Origin: Sceloporus undulatus
Lineage: Eukaryota; Chordata; Lepidosauria; Squamata; Phrynosomatidae
Length of the DNA stretch: 64,000 nucleotides
Assembly: GCF_019175285.1 (NCBI RefSeq)
Contig: NC_056522.1
Span: forward strand, 321,459,196-321,523,195
Reading direction: 5' to 3'
Below, piece by piece: positions 26,801-38,800 of this stretch. Below the pieces are notes generated by a model. It had not been told where the DNA came from and made no database searches. It was given only the letters and a program-made list of their open reading frames with translations. A program made the translations under genes and the position numbers. Each line of letters starts with the position of its first letter. The stretch's first letter is position 1.

Positions 26801-29800
26801 ACAGTCCTATCTTTGGTTGATCCAGTAAGTGTCCTTCTCTCAGATTCATTACTTTGTTTTTGTATAGCTTGGTCACTATGGCTTTCCATAACTTGATCTA
26901 TCATGCCTTTTATAGCTTTAGTCTCGTCCATATCATTATTAAACACATGAAGAGGTTCATCCATTGATAGTAGAGAGAGTGCTTGAGGAGTTCTCTTACT
27001 CTGTTGCATATCATAGTTTATTGGCACTGTATAGCTCTTGTTAATCTCCATTTCATGGTCTTTACTTAGGGAAAATACAACAGTCTTATTACAGTTTGAT
27101 CCTGTTACATTTTTATTATCACTTCCCATTCCTTGCTGAGGCATAGTATGGAATTTTGCAGCACTCAGAGAATTATTTCTTAAATAAGCTGTAGGTCTAG
27201 TTATTTCCATACTCTCCCTGAAATGAAATGTAGTAGTTTTATCTTGAGGAATTGAGGATAATGCATTATTTGAAAGTCCACTTTTTATATTAATTTTATT
27301 TTCCCCTTGTGTTGTATGAGCCTGTTGCATAATGTCACTAGACAGGGAAAGAAACTGATGCTCTGCTTGACTTCCAGAATTCTTTGTAACTTGACTTTTT
27401 AAACTGCTATTATTAAGAAAGAAAACAGATCCTGTGCTTGGTTCATCACCAAGGTGGCGATTGCATTCCTTCCTCTTAGGAAGGTAGGATGTCTGAGGAC
27501 CACTCTGTATTCCTGGATTTTGATCCATTTTACTATAAGTAGCTTCTTGAGTTGGAACAGCTCTTTCATTGAAAATAGAATGTTGGGTACTCTTTAGATA
27601 AGAGTTTGCAGAAACTTGATTGTTTGTGATGTCCATATCCTCTTCTTGAAAAATAGTTCCTTCCATTAATCTAGAGACATTATTTCTCTCTTTCACAAAA
27701 TCTCCATGAGCAGGATAGCCTGTTTCCTTGGAATTTCCCTCCCAGGATAAATCTGTGCAATTCTTTGTCAGTTCCATATCTGCACTAAAGATAGAAAAAG
27801 CAATAGTTTTGTCTGCATGGAGAATAGGCATAGAAGTGACAGAACCAATGGGCACAGGCATTATACCATTTTCATAAACCAATGAGTCATCTTTCTTTAT
27901 CTTAATATATTTATCAGCAATTTGTTCTATATGGTTCACAGTTATTTCATTGGCACACATACTTTGGTCCTCTTGAACACCAAGTTGACCCCTAGAAGCT
28001 TTTAATCTACTACCACTGTTCTTGTTATAATTGACTGAGCAATCCCTCCAGAGATTCTCTTTGGAATTTATTGCATTAAGTAAGCTAGTTTCAGGTGGCA
28101 AAACACTTTCCATATTGGTAATAATCATGCCCACATTTTCTTGTCCAGAAGCTAACTGCTTTGAAGCAAGTGTGACAGCAGTTTCATTAGAAAGTATAGA
28201 TGGTATACGGTTTTGCCTATTATTTTGAAGTGCTCCAAAGGCAGAGGTTGTGTTGCAGCTTTCCTCATGCAAATGGGAATATACATTTTCCTCTGAAGAA
28301 CAAATGTTTCTTTCTGGAACTCCAGTTGGAAGCTTATTTACAGACTTCAAGCTTTTCAAGAAGTCACCAAAGTCAATTTTCGGTGCATTTTCAATGTTCA
28401 TCATTTGTTGAGATAAACCAGTACCTTTTATTTTGGAAGGGCCACCAAAGAAACTAAATTCATTAATTTGTGAAACTTCCTTTTCTGATTTTAAATCATC
28501 TGAAAATGATTTCAAATTTATTTTCTTGGTCTTGTCAGTTTCTTGATAGATTCCAATGTCATATGTGTGCCCAGATGTCATGTCCATTTCATTTTCCTCT
28601 GAAAAGATGAGTGTTCTATTCATTTTGTTCCATTCTTGATCAGTTTTTGCATCAGAACACTATTAAAAACAAATAGAAACTTCTGAGTATTAAATTACTA
28701 ATTAAATTTCACTTGGATTTCACTGACATTGAAAATAAAAGGCCAGTTTATCCTTTTACCTGGTAAAAGAATACAGAGCTTTCTTTTCATTTTAGGCCCT
28801 GTCTAAACTGGCCAAAGTGAAACAGCCCCCCGAAAATCCTCTCAATGGGGAAGCTGGATGATGCTTGGCTCAAATCCTGGTTCTGGTGCAAACAGACAGG
28901 ATGACATCCAGCCCTTTCAGAACCAGAACCAACATATCCCCTTCTTAGCATGCATTAAAACAGGGGTCGGCAACATCCGGCCTGCGCGCTGGATCCGGCC
29001 CACGGGCGCCTTTCCACCGGCCCCCGGTCCCTCCTGCCGCTGCAATCGCCACCGATTTTGGTGGCTTTGGCCGCCATTTTGTCCTTCAAAATGGCGGCGA
29101 AGTCTCGCACAACCAAAAAGGTCGTGCTAGATTTCTCCGCCATTTTGAAGGGCAAAATGGCAGTGCCCATTAAGAGGCTTGCTGCGGCCTCCGGAGCCCT
29201 GAAACGGGGCTCCAGCAGCCGCACCGGGCCCCTGGGAGGCCAGTTGCCGTCGCAGGGGCCCTCCAGGAGGGCTCCGACGGCGGCAGCGGGCCCCTGGGAG
29301 TCTCGTTGCCGTCTCTGGGTCCCTCCAGGAGGGCTCCGACGGCCCGGCAGCGGGCCCTGGGAGGCCAGTGCAGTTCGCTGGGTCCCTCAGGAGGGCTCCT
29401 GCGAGGCAGTGGGCCTCCCAGAGGCCGCTGCCTTCGCTGGGTCCTCAAGGTGGGCTCATGACGGCTGGGCAGCGGGCCTGGTGAGGCCCTGTTGCCTCGT
29501 CGTGGGGCCTCAGGAGGGCTCCGACGGTTTGGCCAGCGGGCCTCCCAGAGGCCGCGTTGCCTTCTGTGGTGTCCTCCAGGAGGGCTTCTGGTCGGCGGAG
29601 GGGCCCCTGGTGGGCGTTGCTGGTCGCAGGGGCCCTCCAGGATGGTCTTCTGATGTGCTTGGCAGCGGGCCCCTGGGGTTAGGGGCCAGCAACGCCGGGG
29701 GGGCCTCAGCATGGTGTCCCCGCCGGCTCTTCCCTCTGACAGGGCCTGGGGCCGGCAAAGAGGAGGTGGCCTGGCCCCTGGGGGGCGGAAGCCCCGCCCC

Positions 29801-32800
29801 TGGCATGTGGCCCCACCCCCGGGGGTGGAAGCTCCACCCCTGGCTTCGGCCCCCCAGTTGTCTGAAGGACACCAACCCGGCCCCCGGCTCAAAAAGGTTG
29901 CCTACCCCTGCATTAAAATATCTTCCTGTTGGCTCTGGATCTTCCTGGAAGATCCTGAGCCCTTTGAAACACATCCCACTGTGCCACCCGGCCTGTCCGT
30001 TAACACAGGTCACTTGCTCTGAGGTCAGAATGAGGTATCCAGCCACGTGATCTTCACTGGGTGCCTCATTTTGGCCTCAGAATGAAGCAAAGCAATGTAC
30101 CACAACAGCAGACATGCCAGAACTAGAGTATCCCCCTTCTTAGCATGCATTAAATACTTTAGTTTAAGGAATTATATTTTTGTGTTGCTACTGGACTTCA
30201 AATTTTATTTTCTTCACTTTACAACTCTTTGATCCAAAACACACTGCAGAAATAATCCAGTTTGGGACCGCTGTAACTGCCTTGGCTCAATGCTGGGGAA
30301 TTCTGGGACCTGTAGTTTTGTGAGACATTTAGCCTTCTCTGCCAGAGAGCCCTGGGGCCACAATAAACTACAATTCCCAGGATTACTTAGCACTGAGTAG
30401 CACAGGGCAGTTAAAGCATTCTCAAACAGGATTATTTCTGCAGTGTGTTTTGGACCTTTGTATCCCAGAGCCCACATGGCCAAAAGAAAGGAGTGATCCC
30501 TGCCTACATAGATATCCCTTCATACCATTTTAACTGAGAATAACATCTTGACAAAATGTAGGCATGTGACTCTTTTTTTCCTCTCTCCTATATGATTTTT
30601 TAACATCTTTGCCTGATGAAGCCAGCAGAGCTTCAAAAGCTTTCATCATGTGATTTTTGCAGTTTGGTTGGCCCAGTAATGGTATAAGCAAGCTATTCTT
30701 CTTTGTGGTCTCTATGCCTCACCAAATTGATGACTATGAAGCTTACCATATTATAATGAGTCAGGTCACTAAAGTAACTGAAGGACAGAGGAAAGCCTAG
30801 CACATCAAAACCAGGCATCTGCCCTTGACCTACAGTCCAGTCTGTAATGTCAAATAAATGTGGACAGCTGTTACCACATAGTGCCTTTACATAGATCAGG
30901 CAGAATCACACCTCAGAGGAAAGCTATTGTCCTCATCAAGTGTGCCCTAAGGCTGACTGGGACCGGTTGTTTAGCTAGTTCATAGGCAAGTCATATTATC
31001 TCCACTACCCATTTGGATAAACGTGGAAAAACTTGTACAGTAGTTATGTGTTAGGTCTACCAAAGCATACAATCAGTCAGTTGGAACAATGAAACGCAGC
31101 TGTGCACTGGACATAAAGAACAAGTGGGATTCTAATATTACAACAGTGGAGTGTCTTTTCTAGTACTGTTAATGGGTGTGCGTAGAACGTAGGTAGAATG
31201 ATTTCCTGATTGAGATGGAATTGTGAGACCATCGTGGGAAGAAAGGCAAGATCTGGGCACAGCACCTCTTTGTCCCAATGAAAAGGAAACTTTCCCCCAT
31301 TCAGTGAGCCATCAATTCACTTGCTTGCCCACCTGAGGTGACAGCAAAAGGTTCAAACAATTTATGCATAAATTGTAAGAGACCTAGCAACAAAGACTCT
31401 AGATTACATGGACAAAAGAAAACCCTGTATTTTTACCTCTGTTTGCTGCAAAGATGTCTGGATGGGGGCATGAAGTAAAGTGTTCATCCCTTTTATGAAG
31501 AAAAATAAATGTTAATACCTTCATTTCTGGTTAGTAGGGAACATTTTTCAGTCCAAGGACCAAATTCAAATTCAGATAACTTGCACTACAGAGGTGGGAA
31601 GGGCCAAATGTAAAAAGGGAGAATCGCAAGTAGCAGCATATTTTAGCATGGGGCTGTTGCTGCTTATTTAGGGGCAGGATTTCAATATTTTACAAAGAGG
31701 AAAAACCTGTTTAAAAACTGGGAAGTAATAAAATTATGAAGTCATGGAGAAGATATGACCACTTTGGGATGCTCAGAGGTCAATTTTTGTCTAAACAGCA
31801 CAAAGGTCCATCCCACAGTTGGACAGAACAAAACTGAAACTGGAAGCGTGCAGCCAATATATTATGTTTCTTAGAGCCCATACAGACAGGCCAAAATAAA
31901 GCTGCTTTAGGTCACTCTGGAGGTATGCTGTTTAAATGAAGCTGCGCCAAACCATACTCCAATCCTAAGGACTGGAGCACAGCTTCTGGCCTCTTAAGAT
32001 ATGTGTGTCATTTAAACAGCATACCTCCAAAGTGACCCGAAACAACTTTATTTTGGCCTGTCTGTATGGACCCTTAGTTCAAATCAATGTACAGCCATTC
32101 AGAATCAACATGAACATTGCTTCTAAGCTTTTGTTTCCAACTTATGATTGCTTGAAGCACTGCAAGAGTGAGCAGCTGGCTGTGGTTGAGGAGGTGCATT
32201 GGTCTCTCCTTGGTACCTTGGAGAGCTACAATCTTCCTGGATTGTGCCTCACTGGATTTTTAAAACATTTTAACTCCCTCCCCCTATATTGCTAATATCT
32301 ATCTCCATGTGCAATTTTGCCACTGTTTTAAGCCCTCCTAGGCTTCATTTAATCAAGAAATAAACCAGAAGTCAAATTCCACTTTCGTTCCTGGTTAAAT
32401 AAAGACCTCCCCTGGAACTAAAAGAACCCAAGGGAAGCTGAAAGCATGGTGAAACTGGCCTCCAGGAGCATGTTGTGGAACATTTTTTTAAAATCCAACA
32501 ATTCCCCCAAAGGGCCTATCCCCATCCCCAAATATTGTGTCCCAAAATGGCATATACTGTCTCCCAAGTGTTGGAAGGATACTACTGGCATTTCACCGTG
32601 TTTTGAGCATTGTTTAATCCTCCCTCATATTTTAATAGCATGTATAGCCCTTTTTCCTCATGAAAGAAAATGACTGTCCAGTCAATTTCTATTTTGAAAA
32701 AAAAAGGCCCATGCAAAATTTAAAAACATGTCTGAAAGCATGGTAAAATCACCAGTAGCACTACGTTCCAAGATGCTTGAACAAGTAATATAGGCAGTCA

Positions 32801-35800
32801 CCCCTCCCTCACTTATAGTATGTATACTACAGGTTCTTTTTAATCAGTTGATTATCTGTTCTGCCTTCTTCTTTCAGCCTCCTTTCCTCTAAGCAATTCC
32901 TCACTGTATATGATCCTCCTATCCATTTTGCCTATGCAATAGAGTTTAATCTCAGTCCACAGAAGATGCAAACTGTTTGTGTGATTTTATGACCTAAACC
33001 AATTGGGACCATAAGTTTCACAATACAGATAAATTCAACCATCTATATGACTATCTATCAGTAATTATAATTTCACAAAACCAACAGAAAAGCACACACA
33101 GGAAAAGCTTTGACTATCTACTTTGTTTATACTTACCAGTGATCTCACATGAGACAACTTCTGGATCTTCATTTCTTAGAAAAACAAACACCACCATTTA
33201 AATGATATAAAAGAACATCTTAGAAGACTGAGCAACAAGTATTAATAGAAAGTTGTAAGTCCTGGATTTAGATCAGTACTTCTACAAAGCCTGAAATTTC
33301 AATAATAAATGAAGAAATACGGGGACTGTTAAAAATGCTCTGATCCTACCCAACTCTAGTGTAACTGCTTAATTACTTGTAGCATTAATTTTGTACTCCA
33401 TAGTACATCTGAAGAAATAATTTGAAATCCATAAAAGTTAATGCTAAAATAAATCAGTCTCAAAGTTGCCCCTGGATTCCTTCCTCTCACACTATCTTTT
33501 TTATGTTAAAAAACACTCTATCATTTGAAAATACCCTATCAGTGAAATCATGTAATTAAGCTTCCTATATAGTGCTTCCTGAAGGAAGAGAATGATCCAG
33601 TCATTCCAACAGGAAAAAAATTAAATATTTATTTCCTTCCCTTTATATTGTAATACTTTAGGGCATCTTACAATAAAATTAGTTTACAATGTGTAATAGT
33701 AAGAAATAGTTTAAATAGTCTAAAAGCAAATTAAACAATTCCCCAAGTTTAAACAACTTAATGGTTTTATACTATGTTCGTATGCACCTTTGATAAAATC
33801 ATCATATCACTAAAATAGAAAAAAGACTTCACTTGGCACTAGAATGAAAAAATGTCTTCACCTGGCACCAGCTTTAGGTGCAAATCAGGCCTCCAATGGA
33901 AGGTGTTCCACATGAAGGACACCACCACAGAAAGGCTCCATCCAACATTCCCACACAGTTAATCACTCCCATTAGTGGCAAAGAGATAAGGCCTCCCCCA
34001 GCTCTCAATCTTCAGGCAGGTATACTGCTAGTGTAAAGCAAGCCTTTAAAATCTAATTCATGAAAAATGCCTTATTTAGAAGAAGTTTAGGAAACACTGC
34101 AACAAACAGTACTGATAAAGCTATTAAAAGCAGAAAAGATTTTGGGGATCTTTAAACTGAATTTCTGGTCCAGTTAGGTAATTTATTAAATTACCATTTA
34201 TTATAGTTGGCCCTTAGGGTTTGGTTCCAGGACTCTCTGTGGATACCAAAATCCACGGATGTTCACGTCCCATTAAATACAATGGCATAGTAAAATTGTT
34301 TCTCTTATATAAAATAGCAAAATAAATATATGCTTTTTGGAATTTCTATTTTTTTGAATATTTTCAAGCCATAGATGGTTGAATCCATGGATAAAGTGGT
34401 CTGACTGTAATTAACTTACTCATTAAAAAGATCTTGGTCTCTCAGCTCTCCTACTGTTTCTGAAATTCAATTAGAAAATAAACATCACACACACACACAC
34501 ACAAAATTAGCATTATGACAAGTGTACACAGTGGTAATAGTGAATAGATTAATAGTCATTTTATAATCCTAGTCAACAGAAGCTCTCACCTGCATGCTTT
34601 AATTCCACAGTGACTTGAGATTCTGGTGGGAAGACCCTAAGAGCACATATACAAGAACCAAGAATTTATTAGCTTAGGAAAAACTGTCTAGCATTTTTTC
34701 CCCATTTGTCACAGAACAGAACTGTAGAAGCCCGTTACATACACATCAACACTCCTAATTTCCTATTCTTTTCCTTTTCAGTTTCAGATTTATTATGGAG
34801 AGGGATATTCCCTTTCATACCAAAAGTAAAAGAACACTGAGAGAGCCATTATAGTGTAGTGGTGAATGCTGGACTATTATTTTTTTAATATAAATTATAT
34901 GCCGCCTTTATCCAGGGAAAGGACCCAAGGCAGCTCATAGATAAAATCATATAAAAACTTTACAATAAAAATTTTAAAACAATTAAAATCATTTTGTTAA
35001 AACAGTATAAAATTACATGAAACGTACAAAAATTAAAAAACTTAAACAGAACATAAACCCATATAAAAATCTCCCTGACGACAATTATATATTAAAAGTC
35101 TGCTTGAATAAAAATGTGTTTGCCTCTCAGCGAAAGAAAAGCAGGGAGAAGGACAGTCTAACCTCCTGTAGAAGGGAGCTCCAGAGGGTGGGAACAGCCC
35201 TAAGATTTGAAGCTGATGTACTATACTACAAAGGAGTTTTCAATAGCATCAGTATCATGAAAGCTCCATTTGGCTTGAAGCTAAACACGGAAAACATAGA
35301 GATATATAAAATACTGTACTAGTTTTCTTTTCAGTTATTAATTTTTTTACTGCTTTAAGGACATAATACACATAAAGAAATAGTAAAATTGTAAGTGTTA
35401 AGAACTTAGTTTTGTTCAAACAATAATAACAATTATACAGATTAATTGGTGTTTAGTCTCACATATGAGTATATAGGATTACAACCATAGACAGTTTGTT
35501 GCTTTATATCAGGCTTCCTCAAATGTGCTGTCCAACACACCTGGACAGCACCAGGCTATAACAAGCTGTATTACATTATGCTGTGATCAATCTTGTTTTG
35601 ATCTAAATACCTTGAAGGCACCAGATGCCAACTTATTTTGGAAGCTAAGTAGGGCCAGGGCTGATTAGTACTTGGATGGAGGACTGCTAAGTAAAACCAA
35701 GAGCTTTTGGATGTACCGCAGATGAAGACAATGGCAAAATACCTTTGAATATTTCTTGCCTAAGAAAACCCAATGAAATCCATGCAGTGGCCATAACTCA

Positions 35801-38800
35801 ATATGTGACCTGAAGGCACATATACACACATGGTTAATCTGCTTTTCTTAAATCTGGTTTGTTCCTTTGAGAGAACCATATTTTGAGCAAATTAACTAAA
35901 AACAATGTGCATGTATTTGGTCACAATTATCAGTCTAAATAAATAGTAATAAGGAAAACAGAACAGAAAGATTGTGTCTTCAGAATCTTGCTGCATACTC
36001 AGAAGCTCCCCACGCAGTACTCTGGCTCTGATAACAGATTGCCAGAAGATATGAAAAATCCCACACTCATATTCAAATTCCTTCTGTTCCAACAATCTTT
36101 CTTACTAGAAGAGGCAAGGAATCTCAGCCCACCATTAACAGTACAATTTCTTCACAGTAAACCACTTCCAAGTTTTTTTTGCCATACATCAACAGCTGTC
36201 TCAAAGGCACATTCATACATATAGCCTTAACCTCCGATACACTTAGAGCTAAACATTCTACCTCTAAGAGAGAAGGAAAGGCAAATAAAACAGTAACACC
36301 CCAGCGCTTAGCCTCCAACAGCAACCCTACAGAGACTGACTGTAGTTGAATGCGCTCTCTCTGCAAGAAAACCAATAGACATTTAGTTTCTTGAAGAAGA
36401 ATCTTTTCACAGAATTCCAGACAAAGGACTTCTTGTTAGTTTATTTATCACACAGTGAAACAGCTCAAACATTTCTTAGTATTCAAAATAAGATTTACAG
36501 ATTTTGTATACCATAACTTTGAGAACAAACTTACCGTATTGTATCTGCAAAACTGACACGCCTCGAGTTTTTCTGACGCTTCTCTATATTGCAGTCCTGA
36601 AAACACAACATAGAAATAAAATCCATAAAAAGCAAATTGTCTTTGAAAGGGGCATTACAGACTGCCCCAAAGTATGCGCTCCACGCGTACTAGGGTTAGG
36701 AAGGGACGTGCTAGGGCTAGAAAGGGCTAGAATAGATGCCCCTTAATCCTAGTACGCCATGGGGCTGCCATGTTGACACTGCGGACGCGCAGTGGAAGTG
36801 ACGCCACAAGATCGCAACTAGCGCCTCGCGGCACCACTTCTGTAGCACAAAAAGAAGTGCCATTTTGGCGCTTCTTTTTGGCTGCGCCCGGGAATCGCAC
36901 GGTTTGGCCACTGCGGTTCCTGGACGCAGCAACCGGCGCTGCTGGCAGACCACCACTTTTAGGCGGCCTGTAACGCGCCAAAGATTCCAAGAAAAATGTT
37001 GCCATCATATATAAAACTGATTCTCAGGCTATCTGATGTAGGAACTTGTATTTTTTCCAGGAAATTCACTATAGATGTTGCTGGCAGTGGTCCATGGACC
37101 GCCACTTTTAATAGCAGCAATACATAACACTGCACAAGAACTTTATTATAATATATCTAGGTAAGATGTAGAAATATGAACTGCAATTTACGCACACAAG
37201 TACATAGATGTGCACACACAATTGATCCATACTGGTTGATTGTTTATTGCAGTTCCAAGTAAAGGGCAATAGCAAAAACAGTTTTTAAGTTCTGCAGTCT
37301 ACGAATCTTGCCTCCTTGAACACAACTGGCAATGCACCAATTAAGATGAAAAACTTGGCTTAAGGAATACTGTTTCAGGTAAAATACAAATGCTAAGCAG
37401 TAATATAAAACAGATTCTATAAAAATCTTTGTAAGATGTTCCAACAAGTTGCTAAACACACTTACTTGCAAGTATGTCTCACTGACTTCACCTGAAATTG
37501 CTTCCATGCAAATTATTTGGTTCTTTATACTATTAGCATTTCTTTTTCAACCAACACATACTGCAGGCACTGACACAGATTGCAAAAGCATTTCATACGT
37601 AAAATATACACAAAGGAAATATTTAACACATACCTGAATTAACTCATTTCCACTCCCTAAGTCTTGAAGAGGAGTTCTGGGAGCTTTCAAAATCTAAATG
37701 AGAAATAGGCATAGATAAGAAAAAATAATTTCTACAGGATCAATAACAAGTTTATTTTTTAAAAAACAACAACCAGCATTACATTTTAACAATAATGTGC
37801 AGTAGAGACATTTATTCTACAGATCAAAACTGCAGTCCAGAAACTGCAACATAAGCTTTACAGTTAGCTCTCCAATCCTGAAAAAAAGGAGAATTTCAAA
37901 AAAGCAGTCTGTGATGCACTTTTGTTGTTTTAAAAAATCCTCTAAAAGGGCATGCCTTGTCAATATATATTTACAGAAGCTCCCTGTATTGTAGCCAAAA
38001 CGATTAAGCTCTACCCTGTCATAATTATTAATAACTAGACATGAAAATCTAATCATTTTAGGTCAAAGATAAATGAATACATTCTGGATGAGAAGCAGAA
38101 TGTACTAATGCTAAAGACAATTAAATGAATATGTATGCCATGGATGTTTTATGTATGAAAATTATCTTGCTATGCTTCTGTAAATTCTTTTGAAATAGTA
38201 AAATAAGAAAATCCTTAAAAATAAACATTGGCTTGCTTGTTGGTTCTAAAGCTACAAGAATTCCAGAGGAAAAGTTTTAGGTCAAGTATTCTACCATTGC
38301 CTTTTGCTATGGTGTTCTGAGGACACCGAAGCCACTATGTTATGGTTCTCTGGGTCCCCCTCCACTCCAGCTGAGCTGGATGGGACCCCTTGGGACCACC
38401 TTTTTATCTAAAATAAACCTTGTTGCTGCCATCACCTGATTAATTATCTTCTCTCCCTCCTTAGCAACACATCAGGACTTTACTGGGGAACTCCATTAAT
38501 ACTTTCCCCTGCCAACTTAGGAAAGAACAAGGTGAGTGAAAGGCACATGAAAAAGGAGTGCAAGAGACAGAGTACTTAAAAAAAAAGCTTTATTTTAATT
38601 AAAGGAGTTCTAGAGCAAAAGAATATCAGTACATGAAGGATCAACCAGGCACAAACTGAAAAAGTTACAGAGTACAACCATTTCAGCCAAACCAAAAATC
38701 TAACACCACTGATTAGTACAGTACTGTACATGTTCCTGGGGTCAGATGGGATTTGTAGTCCTTAGCTTCCTCATGGTCTGCCTCACAAGAGTCAGAGTCC

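Noticed and set aside
29058-30050. Open frame of about 330 codons, with overlapping frames on the other strand
   Set aside because: It lies in the GC-rich tandem array of a hAT element. Open frames on both strands with Pro/Gly/Arg bias and a repeated peptide are what the array predicts.
35608-35720. A real 5S rRNA gene
   Set aside because: Only the internal promoter region is recognisable; ends and stem pairing are lost and a SINE tail follows.
38330-38520. Solo LTR
   Set aside because: An AATAAA-type stretch only; no inverted TG...CA ends, flanking duplication or second copy in the window.
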